Notes: a model not told the origin generated them from the sequence alone. A stretch of 64,000 bases of DNA from an uncultured Eubacteriales bacterium (GCA_934373635.1 CAKROZ010000008.1:13226-77225); one strand, 5' to 3'. Shown: positions 30,801 through 38,781, counted from the first letter of the stretch. Made by a program: numbers and translations.

Positions 30801-30951
30801 TGTCATTCGCTTCACCTCAACAGATAGTATAAACAATGACGCTGAAATTTTGCTTGCCAAAAATATAACGCCGACGACCGAATCCGTGACTGCGCTCGTA
30901 AACGATGATGAGGAAAAAAGCCCGATCTGCTTTTATCAAGAAAACGCCTAA
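27841..30951 (+). CDS. Large tail/baseplate structural protein
   Basis: 1036 residues from the ATG at 27841 (GGAGG 5 nt upstream). Rich in beta strands and Tyr/Ser, without coiled coils or membrane segments, so not a tape measure. The A+T-rich codon use differs from the GC-rich head genes, hinting at a separate origin. Size and position (after the tail genes, before the fibre) suggest a baseplate hub or tail-tip protein. No family was recognised. Confidence 0.6.
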   Translation: MEIICRIKEDATLTDNDGGAFEEVKLLAPLSIGNYLDKQLDERYISFYSKKSVYRCGSVIWIVYMLDNGERRDEYFILGRDSSAQSSFKKNIYFHQDAFLLEYTKTLDGVVCQSLTFTNPKNKIAGIRVIPTEGDYLVQDGVSYRLGLTMSNFVFISASSPVSANGMYSSIGISTINKKVKALHSGLKDNYYVSSEASYTKGNTTYYTTISLYLNEYKKDATPYASVNAKGKTFPSNSLSLRIKLPKVAGDGKTVVKVYCRYNFFTKLRSGNADVIYESSLLYMQVVQPVDYVNWTISSAVNRVLSLAEPTFGNEDPKYYFDTSDEEKYEKVELPELSLTSCTLREQLQAIASIVNAEPRARPDGKRVAISFDHYGESIRTDMSRFPIIDRVDSFQIDQYCTKLISFASNSTYSANGETGKFTDPCNDFFRTLRCEISNQRLQTENSYLYTAEKIYSIQKVELFLLASDHTYYEFAGDTETKYPIDITPYVFEDREYQLLSSYSMPGEVTKENSIYYKQGEKGIFGLFYQAPNAKDSSKSPYAISAVIASVLNKSVKEVDKIFTDSKDPQAFLRIGARIVYIPILNVTMQHGKGFFDKRDMQFQKVYNQTDNITNIAKLGENLKATAAMLGNPEEERTYLLPSPEELPNVGERLDDFAVSAVKAEVFPRYTKATLALTKDFERISEHVGIDSVKRVYEVSEQNAYERELLITSYIMIGRFKSCTPKVKLNMTALSHIFAGRDAETQSDLVTSAYLRGMDKERSTNDFNGIQLPVFCGSAGNAFLFVVHYADNYSAGDSAVYIEAKNEEDENEKKKASGYWGKSISYADFFGRAEYLFAEFRNSENSYVEGTYDLPLFIPNEDIKRGKKLLEIPKENPLLIKKDSREKISLNLSFEFVTNQKDLIVGSALAEYCTLVATRSADDCYLVWLKKPIGRLTKRVKRGTHFYYDPLALVSATVSADGNSFSISAKNKTESGKSVGGTIYGWAVIRFTSTDSINNDAEILLAKNITPTTESVTALVNDDEEKSPICFYQENA

Positions 30952-30989
30952 ATCACACTTTTCGCATGGAAAAAGTGTGATTTCTCTTT
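30950..30989 (+). terminator. Intrinsic terminator after large tail gene
   Basis: AAATCACACTTTT, 8-nt loop, AAAAGTGTGATTT, then CTCTTT: 13-bp perfect stem. Confidence 0.7.
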
Positions 30990-31072
30990 GCAAAATGCCG
31001 ATAAAGCGCACTTTTTTCGCTAAAGCACTACAAAAACATAGGATTTCAATTTTTTAAGAAGGAGATACACGC

Positions 31073-31141
31073 ATGAAAGACCACAGAACATCCCCGAAAA
31101 AAATCACGGAAAGGAGGAAAAACCATGATTTTTATCTTTGA
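31073..31141 (+). CDS. Possible 22-residue leader peptide
   Basis: ATG at 31073 with AAGGAGATACACGC upstream; encodes MKDHRTSPKKITERRKNHDF, then Y-L-stop. The frame spans the ribosome site of the next gene and ends 17 nt inside it, so it could couple translation. May be only chance. Confidence 0.3.
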   Translation: MKDHRTSPKKITERRKNHDFYL

Positions 31142-34100
31142 CCAAAAGGGAAACAGCAAGGCGACCGTCAAGAGCGGAAATCTGCACCAAGGGTCGAACC
31201 TCGCGGACGAGATCATCGTCCTCGCCCCGATCGACCCTTCGTCGGTCGTTACCATGTCGGCACGACTCCCGAACGGACTGTATATCTATCCCGCCCTCGC
31301 GGAGAACGGAAAAGACCCGATTGCGCTTGAAAAGCTTGAGACGGACGAAGTCCTGCGCGATCCTGCGGGCATAGTTTACAGTGCTTTTCGAATTCTCGTC
31401 CCCGCGCCGATGACGCAATACGCAGGCATTCTGACCGTGCAATTTACCTTTACAATGGCGAATATCGCGAAGAAAGATGAAAATGGCGTTACCCTGATTT
31501 CCAAAGGTCAGACCGTGACGACGACCGCGGTCTCGCTCAACGTAGAACCCGGAACACCGACCCTCGCGCCGAAATATACCGAGAGCAATTTCAACGATAT
31601 TACGAATTATCTCAATGCCGCGCTATCCGCGCAGAATAATGCAGAAACGAGCGAGAACAATGCAAAGAATAGCGCCGAGGCTGCCGCGAAAAGCAAAGGC
31701 ACCGCCTTTGTGAAAAGCATCGAGGCGGAAGCAAGTGCCGAGAAGGCAAAAACGAGCGAGACCAATGCAAAGAATAGCGCCGAGGCTGCCGCGAAAAGCA
31801 AAGACACCGCCTTTGTGAAAAGCATCGAGGCGGAAGCAAGTGCCAAGAAGGCAAAAACGAGCGAGACCAATGCAAAGAATAGCGAAAAACACGCAAAAAA
31901 TTATGCGGAAATAGCAGAAAAGTGTGCAAACACCGCCGAGGATCGAACAATGAACCTTTGGAACGGCGAAGGAGAAAACTCGATCCGACAGAAAACGGGG
32001 AATGACGTTTTCTACAATACGCAGGTTGCATACTCGAGGAACAGCGAGGCGGGGAAGGCGGCATTTGCGGGCGAGATCAAAGATTCCGTCGTAGACAACG
32101 CCGAGGACGGAAGCACGAAGATCCTGAACGAAGGCGATGACTCCGCCATGCTGAGCACCGACTCGAGGAACAAGCCCGAAGGCTCTCATGCCATGATTTC
32201 AGGGAAGCGAAATGTCAATTTCGGGAAGAATAACACGGTTTTCGGCGTCGATAACCTCGTATACGGCAATACCTCGACCGTGATCGGATGCTTGAACACT
32301 TCCCACGCGAACGAAACGTTTTTGCTCGGCACGGGATTGATCGGCCGAGCGAGTAAGCAAATCATCCTCGGAGCGTACAACGAGCCGGACGCGTCTTCGC
32401 TTTTGATGATCGGCAACGGTAAAATCAAAACGCATACAGACGGCACCAATCCCGACGGCTCCAAAAAGTACGTGTTGGATTTGTTGGAGCGAAAAACGGT
32501 GCTCAAGGTCAGTCGGAGCGGTACGATCTATACCAAAGGCAAAATGACGGTAAGCACCGCCCCCGAGGAGTTGGACGATGTTGCAAGACTGCGGGAGCTC
32601 TCCACGAAGCGCGATCTGATTACAGATGTCGACCCCGACGAGGAACCGAAAGTTTATGCCGCATATCGCGGCTCGGACGGGAAGACGGTACAGTCTTCGG
32701 TAGAGTATTCGAAAAAAGCACGCAGTGATGCATTGGTGCAACGGGCGAATAACGGCAATATCAATTTGCCGAACCAAACAATGGAGAAGCCCGGCGAGAA
32801 TCAGGCAATCAGCAAACAATACGCGGATGATACCTATATTTCAAAAGGAAGGAGCGGTGTGTTGCATGGTAATCTTACCGTCGGCGGCAATCTCACTGTC
32901 AGCGGCACAACCACGATAATTGATTCTAACACTCTTCGGGTCAAAGACAAACTGATCGAAGTTGCACTCGGGAATACCAAAGCGTTAACCACGCCCGCCG
33001 GGCTTGTCGCTCCGAGGTATGACGGCACGAACAGCGGCGCGCTCGTATTCGATCATACGGGAACCGCTTATGTCGGAGATGTTTCTCTTAATTCTAATGG
33101 CGATATTAGTGTATCGACATCAAACCTTCAACCCCTTGCTACAAGGAATCTTAAGAGTGTTGATCACAATAAACTTGTGAAGTGGAACGAAAGTGACAAG
33201 ACGTTGGTCGCGGCGGCGGCGTACTCTCCGAATGCCACGGGCAGCTACATTGCGCAGAGAACGCTTACCGGTCAGCTGGCAGCGCCGAACCAAAGCACCT
33301 ATAAGCCTTCGGATGATCAATACGTATCAAAGCGGTATGTAGATAGCAAATTGGGCAGTGGCTCATATGCCGATACCGCATCGTATTGGAAAGTAACGAG
33401 TGCAAACGAATTGAAGCTTTTCAAAGGCACCGAATGGACGAGCACTCCCGCATCCCCGGGTATTATGAATATCGGGAAAACATGGGTAGAAGTAAGTGCT
33501 GCATCGATCCGCGCCTATCGTTTTGGCAACGGTGGTGGCGGCACCGCAGGACTCGGTGCAAAGTGGCTCGACCTCGGAGGAACGGAAAATACGAATAAAA
33601 ACGAGGTCGGTGCACTGTACGGGGTCAAGAAAATATGTAGCACAAATAAAGATGCATATCTCTCTTTCGAAGAAGGCAGCAACAATTCCACAAACATTGT
33701 TCCGAGCACTGCTCTAATGAGTCTCGGCTCTTCGGATCATATGTTTATGAATGTGTACGCGAGCAAGATCGAAGCGAGTAGCATTATCGGTACTGCAACG
33801 AGAGCCGCCGCGTTAACTTCGAGTGCGGGAACCGCTTCGGAACCCGTTTACTTTGAGAGCGGAGTGCCTAAAAAATGCACAAATCCTGTAATATATGCGG
33901 CAGGAACCCTTACCGTTGCCGCGTCCGGTTCGCCGTCAAGCACACACAAGGTGATTGCAAGCAATAAGTCGTGGAATACCGGTTTGATTGCAATTGCCAC
34001 TTATGTTTACGACAATAATGAAAATAAGCAGGTCTCTGTGTCCGAAGTTTCAAGAGACGACTCCACAATTTCCGGAATGTATAACCCCGCATTTACAATT

Positions 34101-34166
34101 GCGATTTACAATCCCCCTGTAAATAAAAAAATAAAAGTCAATTGGATGTTGATCAAAGTGAATTAA
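31125..34166 (+). CDS. Tail fibre / baseplate upper protein (BppU-like N-terminus)
   Basis: 1013 residues, AAAGGAGG upstream. N-terminal about 150 residues (MIFIFDQKGNSKATVKSG, MTQYAGILTVQFTF) match BppU_N domains that anchor receptor-binding devices. Residues about 160-270 are an Ala-rich coiled coil with a 35-residue repeat, followed by beta-rich head-like parts (GKRNVNFGKNNTVFGVDNLV, left-handed-helix-like) and a fibre block GNLTVGGNLTVSGTTTIIDS near residue 580. The C-terminus probably recognises the host. Confidence 0.75.
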   Translation: MIFIFDQKGNSKATVKSGNLHQGSNLADEIIVLAPIDPSSVVTMSARLPNGLYIYPALAENGKDPIALEKLETDEVLRDPAGIVYSAFRILVPAPMTQYAGILTVQFTFTMANIAKKDENGVTLISKGQTVTTTAVSLNVEPGTPTLAPKYTESNFNDITNYLNAALSAQNNAETSENNAKNSAEAAAKSKGTAFVKSIEAEASAEKAKTSETNAKNSAEAAAKSKDTAFVKSIEAEASAKKAKTSETNAKNSEKHAKNYAEIAEKCANTAEDRTMNLWNGEGENSIRQKTGNDVFYNTQVAYSRNSEAGKAAFAGEIKDSVVDNAEDGSTKILNEGDDSAMLSTDSRNKPEGSHAMISGKRNVNFGKNNTVFGVDNLVYGNTSTVIGCLNTSHANETFLLGTGLIGRASKQIILGAYNEPDASSLLMIGNGKIKTHTDGTNPDGSKKYVLDLLERKTVLKVSRSGTIYTKGKMTVSTAPEELDDVARLRELSTKRDLITDVDPDEEPKVYAAYRGSDGKTVQSSVEYSKKARSDALVQRANNGNINLPNQTMEKPGENQAISKQYADDTYISKGRSGVLHGNLTVGGNLTVSGTTTIIDSNTLRVKDKLIEVALGNTKALTTPAGLVAPRYDGTNSGALVFDHTGTAYVGDVSLNSNGDISVSTSNLQPLATRNLKSVDHNKLVKWNESDKTLVAAAAYSPNATGSYIAQRTLTGQLAAPNQSTYKPSDDQYVSKRYVDSKLGSGSYADTASYWKVTSANELKLFKGTEWTSTPASPGIMNIGKTWVEVSAASIRAYRFGNGGGGTAGLGAKWLDLGGTENTNKNEVGALYGVKKICSTNKDAYLSFEEGSNNSTNIVPSTALMSLGSSDHMFMNVYASKIEASSIIGTATRAAALTSSAGTASEPVYFESGVPKKCTNPVIYAAGTLTVAASGSPSSTHKVIASNKSWNTGLIAIATYVYDNNENKQVSVSEVSRDDSTISGMYNPAFTIAIYNPPVNKKIKVNWMLIKVN
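31651..31865 (+). repeat. 105-bp in-frame tandem repeat in fibre gene
   Basis: GCGAGAMCAATGCAAAG recurs at 31651, 31756 and 31861, giving two full 105-bp units (35 residues, NAKNSAEAAAKSK...) and a partial third. Copies are nearly identical, so length change by slippage is likely. Confidence 0.8.
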
Positions 34167-34178
34167 GGAGGACAACAC

Positions 34179-34592
34179 ATGACACACCTGATTTTTCATT
34201 TACCCGCGGGGGGCGTGATCCCCGCACCCGAGGCGGTGATTCTCCCCGACGGGGTGGATCTCTCCCTCACCTCGGCTACCTATTGCCTCGGCATTGCGGT
34301 CGTCTGTATTCGCAGGGACGGGAAAACGGTATTCCGATACAAGCTTACGGGCGACGAGACGGTCGATGTCTCGGACGCCTTTTTGTTTGCGGGGACGGCG
34401 GAGATCGAGATCTCCCTGATCGCAAAGGGCGAGGTCGCAAAGACCTTCCGCGTGCCCCCCTTCGCGGTGAAGGAGGTCGGCGGCACGTTCTCCCTTCTGC
34501 CCGAATATGAGGCGCTGAAAACCGAAGTCGCGACGCTCCGTGCCGCGATCGCCGATCTCGCGGCTCTCGTCAAAGACGGCGAGACTCTCTGA
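34179..34592 (+). CDS. Small tail-associated protein
   Basis: 137 residues, AAGGAGGAC upstream. Beta-rich N-terminus (TYCLGIAVVCIRRDGKTVFR) and a short C-terminal coiled coil (YEALKTEVATLRAAIADLAA). Follows the fibre gene, so possibly a fibre accessory or chaperone; no family recognised. Confidence 0.5.
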   Translation: MTHLIFHLPAGGVIPAPEAVILPDGVDLSLTSATYCLGIAVVCIRRDGKTVFRYKLTGDETVDVSDAFLFAGTAEIEISLIAKGEVAKTFRVPPFAVKEVGGTFSLLPEYEALKTEVATLRAAIADLAALVKDGETL

Positions 34593-34633
34593 AATCACAA
34601 AAACAAAATCAAAACGAAAGAGGTAAAAAGAAA

Positions 34634-35356
34634 ATGAAAACCAAAACGAAAAGAATCCTATTCGCCCTGTTCCTTGTCTTCGCCCTGTGCGCCACCATGC
34701 TTCCCGCCTTCGCCGAGGAGGCGGAGGAGGGAGGACTCACGCCCCCGATCTCCGATCCCCCGATAGAGGGAGTAGAAACGGGCGAGGCGGGCACGGACAC
34801 CGCCGACACCCCCGTCGAAGAAAATAAATCCTTTTATGCCGACTGGATCGACAGGATCTCGGGCTCTACCGTGTGGATCTCGATCGCTTCTTTCGCCGTC
34901 GCTGCGCTCGGAATGATCGCCTTCGTCCGCTCGAAATTCGGCGTCGTGATCGATCTTGTCAAACGAAAAGCGGACGCCTCCACCATCGGGGACGCGGTAA
35001 AATCCGCGGTCAATGATATTGTCGATAAATTTACTTCGGAAATGACAAAAACGCGCGGAGAGCTTGAAAATGTGAGGCAGAAGCTCGACGTCGCCGAAGG
35101 CAACGAGAAAAAACTGACGGCGATCCTCTCGATCTTTATGACAAATGCGAAGATCAACCCGAACGCCCGCGCCAAAATTATGGAATACCTGACGGGGATC
35201 TCGGACATCTCGGGCACGGTGCAGGAGATCGTAGAGCGGGCGAACGAAGAGATCGCCGCCGCGGAGAAGTCGGAAGAAAAGCCCGAGACCCCCGCCCTCG
35301 ATGCCGTCCTCGCCGCCGAGACGAAGGGCGAGACGATCGGAATCGGGGTGATTTAA
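34634..35356 (+). CDS. Exported/membrane phage protein with signal peptide
   Basis: 240 residues. Signal peptide RILFALFLVFALCATMLPAF with AFA-EE cleavage pattern, Pro/Glu-rich linker, one membrane helix (WISIASFAVAALGMIAFV, about residue 78), then a long helical, coiled-coil C-terminus (MTKTRGELENVRQKLDVAEG). First of three membrane genes at the late end; part of a lysis or superinfection-exclusion module is possible. Confidence 0.55.
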   Translation: MKTKTKRILFALFLVFALCATMLPAFAEEAEEGGLTPPISDPPIEGVETGEAGTDTADTPVEENKSFYADWIDRISGSTVWISIASFAVAALGMIAFVRSKFGVVIDLVKRKADASTIGDAVKSAVNDIVDKFTSEMTKTRGELENVRQKLDVAEGNEKKLTAILSIFMTNAKINPNARAKIMEYLTGISDISGTVQEIVERANEEIAAAEKSEEKPETPALDAVLAAETKGETIGIGVI

Positions 35357-35357
35357 G

Positions 35358-35780
35358 ATGAAGTGGTGCAAACGGCTGCTTGTGTGCCTCGGCTTCTCCT
35401 TTGAGTACATCGTGCCGATCCTCCTCTTCGGCGGCGTCGTTCCGTACACGCGTGACACGATGGAGGCGGGGCTGACAAAAGCGGGCTATATCGCCCTCGC
35501 CCTGATCGCCCTGATCCTCATCAAGAAGGCGAAGGAGAAGCTCGTTACCCTGCCGAAGAGCCTCGCCCGCGGCGCCGTGCTCTCGGTCTTCCCGCTGATC
35601 GTGTGGGCGGTGGTCAATGTCGGGCTTTCATGGTGCCTCTCGGCGATCAATAGCCTGTGCGTCTATTGGGACAGGATATTGCTCTTTGTCGTCCTCGGGC
35701 GCGTGTTCTATATCATGGAGGAGGCGCTTTCCGAACGGGAGAGCAAAGGAAAGAAAATAACGGAGGAACCTCATGCTTGA
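35358..35780 (+). CDS. Holin-like small membrane protein
   Basis: 140 residues, start 1 nt after the previous stop. About three to four membrane helices (VCLGFSFEYIVPILLFGGVV, GYIALALIALILI, GAVLSVFPLIVWAVVNVGLS, RILLFVVLGRVFYIM) with a charged C-terminus. Size and place after the tail genes fit a holin, but no family motif was recognised. Confidence 0.5.
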   Translation: MKWCKRLLVCLGFSFEYIVPILLFGGVVPYTRDTMEAGLTKAGYIALALIALILIKKAKEKLVTLPKSLARGAVLSVFPLIVWAVVNVGLSWCLSAINSLCVYWDRILLFVVLGRVFYIMEEALSERESKGKKITEEPHA

Positions 35781-36663
35781 CGAAACCTATTCCGACCTCG
35801 CCGCCGCGGGGAGAAAAGCAGAGGGTGCGATCAAACGCACCCTCAAAGAATTTTACCCCTATTTTATCCTGTTTTTCGACATCGTATTTACGGTGTCGTC
35901 GACGTTCTTCACGGGCGCCGTCGTCAACCCCTTTTCGGCGCAGTTTTTCATCAACCTCGCGACCTCGATCACGACGACGATGCTATGCTATACCTGCTAC
36001 CTCGGCTACGGGGAGAGAAGGGAAAAGGAGACGATGCCCGGCTTCTCGGAGAATTGGGCGCGCTGGGCGTCTCTCTCCCGTACCGTCCGCGCCGATAAGC
36101 AGGAGGAATTCAACGCCTTTTGCCTGCGGCAGGTCGCCGAAGAGCGGGAGGGAAAGCGGCGGGAGATCATCGAGAACCGCACGACGATCTCCTATCATAC
36201 CTACCTTGAGACCTATCGCACGGCGGCAAAGAGTCGGCTCGCCGCGCTCGTCCGCGAGGGCACGCTTTCTCCCTCCGACGCGCGGGCGATCCGCAGGGCG
36301 AACGGAAAGATCCGTGTCCGCCCGATCCGCCCGCTTCTGATCCTTTGCGGCACGCGCTCGGGCTCTCTCAACGACGCGGGGCGGAGCGGCGTCTCTTATA
36401 CCGCCCTGTCTCTCGTCTCGCGCCCTGTGATGATGTTGATCGTCTCCGCGGTGCTGAACATGTTCACGGGCACCTTTACGGGGCTTGCGGACGGCTCGAC
36501 GATTTTCCGCATGATCTATCAGGTCTTGATGATCGTCCTCGCCTCCATGACGGGCTACGCCGCGGGCGGAAAGAACGTCGCCAAAGAGAGCGACCGCGTC
36601 AAGGCGCGCACCCTCTTCCTCGAGCGCTTCCTCGAAAACGAAAAGACAGAAAGATCGGCATAA
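35773..36663 (+). CDS. Multi-spanning phage membrane protein
   Basis: 296 residues, overlapping the previous gene by 8 nt. Four or more membrane helices: FYPYFILFFDIVFTVSSTFF, FFINLATSITTTMLCYTCYL near the N-terminus and VMMLIVSAVLNMFTGTFTGL plus MIYQVLMIVLASMTGYAAGG near the C-terminus, with a charged helical cytoplasmic middle. No enzyme motif. May belong with the two preceding genes. Confidence 0.5.
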   Translation: MLDETYSDLAAAGRKAEGAIKRTLKEFYPYFILFFDIVFTVSSTFFTGAVVNPFSAQFFINLATSITTTMLCYTCYLGYGERREKETMPGFSENWARWASLSRTVRADKQEEFNAFCLRQVAEEREGKRREIIENRTTISYHTYLETYRTAAKSRLAALVREGTLSPSDARAIRRANGKIRVRPIRPLLILCGTRSGSLNDAGRSGVSYTALSLVSRPVMMLIVSAVLNMFTGTFTGLADGSTIFRMIYQVLMIVLASMTGYAAGGKNVAKESDRVKARTLFLERFLENEKTERSA

Positions 36664-36664
36664 A

Positions 36665-36703
36665 AACCGCCCTCCCGCAACAAATACGGGAGGGCGGTTC
36701 TTA
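36665..36703. terminator. Bidirectional terminator between late genes and hicB
   Basis: AACCGCCCTCCCG, 9-nt loop, CGGGAGGGCGGTT: 13-bp perfect stem between converging genes, with A/T-rich flanks on both sides. Confidence 0.75.
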
Positions 36704-37093
36704 TTCCTCGATACGCAATTCTTTTTTCAATGCTTTCTGCAAAGCCGCGGAGAAGTTGATATTTGCACGTTCGGCTTCTTCGTTCAGCCACGAGGGGAGC
36801 GTGACATTTTTTCGCACGGTGCGCATTTCGTGCTTTCTCCGATATTCGTCGAAGTCCACATCGACAAGCGTCATGAGCGCCCCGTCGCGCGAGGTGACCT
36901 CATCGGGTGCGGTAGGGAGGGGGATCGCTTTTCCTTCGTCCTGACGGTAACAGCCGCACATACCGATCGCGTCCCGCGCCATTTCCATAGCGTCGGCGAT
37001 GGTTTCCCCTTGCGTCCCGATTTCAAAATCGGGGATATCCACCGTGTAAAAATCCTTGTCTTTTTGAATAAAAATAGGGTATGCGTGTTTCAC
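36701..37093 (-). CDS. hicB: HicB-type antitoxin
   Basis: 130 residues. N-terminal partial RNase H-like HicB fold (YPIFIQKDKDFYTVDIPDFE, TIADAMEMARDAIG) and a C-terminal ribbon-helix-helix-type DNA-binding tail (KNVTLPSWLNEEAERANINF). Neutralises HicA and usually represses its own promoter. Second gene of a hicA-hicB operon facing the late phage genes; the gap to hicA is 73 bp. Confidence 0.9.
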   Translation of the reverse strand: MKHAYPIFIQKDKDFYTVDIPDFEIGTQGETIADAMEMARDAIGMCGCYRQDEGKAIPLPTAPDEVTSRDGALMTLVDVDFDEYRRKHEMRTVRKNVTLPSWLNEEAERANINFSAALQKALKKELRIEE

Positions 37094-37166
37094 TTTTTGT
37101 TCTCCTTTCGAGGTTCACATACAATACATGTTCACATTCACATTTATATTGATCGCGGGGAGGGGC

Positions 37167-37340
37167 TTATTTCAGCCCCCGCCGCTTGATGATTGCTTTT
37201 GCTAAGAGTTCCGATATTTCTTTGTGCCGTGGGATCGCTTCGATGTCTTTTCCGTTTGTGTATACCGCGTGATTTCCACCTTCTCGAACTTTGTACCAAC
37301 CGTTGCCTTCGAGAAGCTTTACAAGGTCTTTATGTTTCAT
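37167..37340 (-). CDS. hicA: HicA-type mRNA interferase toxin
   Basis: 57 codons on the minus strand from the ATG at 37340 (AAGGAGGTGAGGCG upstream): MKHKDLVKLLEGNGWYKVRE, GGNHAVYT, IEAIPRHKEISELLAKAIIK. The G-G-N/S-H catalytic histidine and I-P-R-H-K-E-I are diagnostic of HicA, which cleaves mRNA when free of HicB. Intact, so likely functional as a prophage stabiliser. Confidence 0.9.
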   Translation of the reverse strand: MKHKDLVKLLEGNGWYKVREGGNHAVYTNGKDIEAIPRHKEISELLAKAIIKRRGLK

Positions 37341-37363
37341 CGCCTCACCTCCTTACATATAAT

Positions 37364-37392
37364 ATTATACACATTTTATGCGCATTTGTCAA
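37364..37392 (-). promoter_or_regulatory. hicAB promoter
   Basis: Minus strand TTGACA (37392-37387), 17 bp, TATAAT (37369-37364): perfect consensus, about 25 nt before the hicA ATG. Confidence 0.85.
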
Positions 37393-37440
37393 TAGGTTTT
37401 GCAAAAAAATAAAATTTTTTTGAGAAAATTTTTTATCCCC

Positions 37441-37593
37441 TTGACCCCGATTTTCTTCCTATGGTATAATAAAAATGCACCGGGCGTTTCTGCCCGCACC
37501 GGTGCCGCATGTTTATTATATCACCCTTTCCTTTTCAATCTGCCGCCCCGTCGGCAGAGGAAATCCCCCGAGAACCACGCTCGGGGGATTTTT
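37441..37593 (+). ncRNA. Candidate small RNA (promoter plus terminator, no ORF)
   Basis: TTGACC (37441-37446), 18 bp, TATAAT (37465-37470), then about 115 nt ending in a strong intrinsic terminator AATCCCCCGAG / CTCGGGGGATT plus T-run (37562-37593). An ATG 4 nt after the -10 starts a frame that runs straight through the terminator, so a protein is unlikely. The RNA can form a second hairpin near its 5' end (CCGGGC/GCCCG, ACCGG). Lies divergent to hicAB. Confidence 0.55.
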
Positions 37594-37678
37594 CTATTTA
37601 TTTGATTCCGCTTTTTATTTTTCCTTTTCAAGTTCTTCCAAAGCCTTACGCATGTTGACGAGTTGCCGATTGATAGTG

Positions 37679-37924
37679 TTATTTCGTAACAATATCGTTT
37701 TGCAAGGCGGCAAGTTGCCGTTTCGTAGAGTCAAGCTCTTTTTTTAGTGTTTCTGTTTCGTCTTTTTGATATTGAAGCATTTTTAGGAGTTCGTTTGTGT
37801 TATAGTTGATTTTTCTGTACACCGCAAAAAATACTCCTGCAATCACGGCAAAAGCCACATAAGTAACGATTGATAAATTCCGCAGTGAGTTGTTGAGACT
37901 GTCTAACAATTCCATATAGCTCAT
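37679..37924 (-). CDS. Small membrane-anchored coiled-coil protein
   Basis: 81 residues: one membrane helix (IVTYVAFAVIAGVFFAVYR, about residue 28) and a C-terminal coiled coil (YQKDETETLKKELDSTKRQL). Same strand as, and just after, the gene at 37945. Reminiscent of prophage-borne exclusion or lysis-inhibition proteins, but no family recognised. A short further frame with similar codons runs on beyond its stop. Confidence 0.5.
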   Translation of the reverse strand: MSYMELLDSLNNSLRNLSIVTYVAFAVIAGVFFAVYRKINYNTNELLKMLQYQKDETETLKKELDSTKRQLAALQNDIVTK

Positions 37925-37944
37925 GTATGAAATCCTCCAAATTG

Positions 37945-38694
37945 TTATTTATAAAGTTTCTTTTCCAGTTTTGCTTTTCTTACTTCCCAAGGATTGGAAC
38001 GGTCGAGCAATCCGTAGGAAATTGCATTGTTGCATGTTGCGAGAGCTTCTTCGATTTTTCCGTGCTTTTCGAGTAGGATCGCTTTCTTTTTCTGCGTGTT
38101 GACGATTACGGCATATTCGGCGCATTGCTTTTTCAAAAACGGAAGGTTTTCGAGATCGAGATCCGCAATCTCTACGAGAAGGTACCACATGCGATCATCG
38201 AGCTCTCGGAAAGGGTAGAGGTCATTCATACATCGCTCGAGAAAATAGTGATAAATGCGAGCATATTTTTCTCTCGGGAACGTATGACGGGCGGATTGAA
38301 CAACATATTCGCATCGCTCAAATTCTCGAAAAGTAAGTGCTTTTTCGAAAGCACTATAATACTTTGCGATCTCTCTGTTCGCCGTTTCATTCTGAACAAT
38401 TTCAGCGAGTTCATATGCCGAGTATCGCGTCATAAAATAATCCCAAGCCGACAAATTCTCGCGTTTGAATTTGTAATACTCATCCTCAGTGAGAAGTTTT
38501 TGTAGCTCCGCGGATCTTTTAGCGATCACTTCGTCTTTGATTCGCTTTTTCTCCCGTTCTTCTTCCTGTAATTTTTCTATGCGTAGTCTTTCCGCTTCCT
38601 CCTTTCTTTTTTTGTCAATCTTGCTTTTGATGATTTCTTTGATGATTTTCCAAGTCGTCGATAAAGCAATGATTGCGATAAAAAAGTAAAACAC
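37945..38694 (-). CDS. Membrane-anchored helical-repeat protein
   Basis: 249 residues using the GTG at 38694, which has AAGGAGGGGCGAA upstream; the longer frame lacks such a site. N-terminal membrane helix (FYFFIAIIALSTTWKIIKEI), a highly charged coiled coil, then helical repeats with a TPR-like end (ILLEKHGKIEEALATCNNAI). A+T-rich compared with the head genes. Leftward orientation, opposite to the lytic genes, suggests expression in the lysogen. Function unknown. Confidence 0.5.
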   Translation of the reverse strand: MFYFFIAIIALSTTWKIIKEIIKSKIDKKRKEEAERLRIEKLQEEEREKKRIKDEVIAKRSAELQKLLTEDEYYKFKRENLSAWDYFMTRYSAYELAEIVQNETANREIAKYYSAFEKALTFREFERCEYVVQSARHTFPREKYARIYHYFLERCMNDLYPFRELDDRMWYLLVEIADLDLENLPFLKKQCAEYAVIVNTQKKKAILLEKHGKIEEALATCNNAISYGLLDRSNPWEVRKAKLEKKLYK

Positions 38695-38781
38695 TTCGCC
38701 CCTCCTTCCTTTGAAAATAAAAAAGTGTGTATAGCAGTGAGAGCTACACACACTGAAAAACGCAAGCTCTCGAATTCTGTT

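Noticed and set aside
37475..37747. 90-residue ORF starting 4 nt after a TATAAT box
   Set aside because: It runs straight through a strong intrinsic terminator and into the end of an opposing gene; the region fits a small RNA better.
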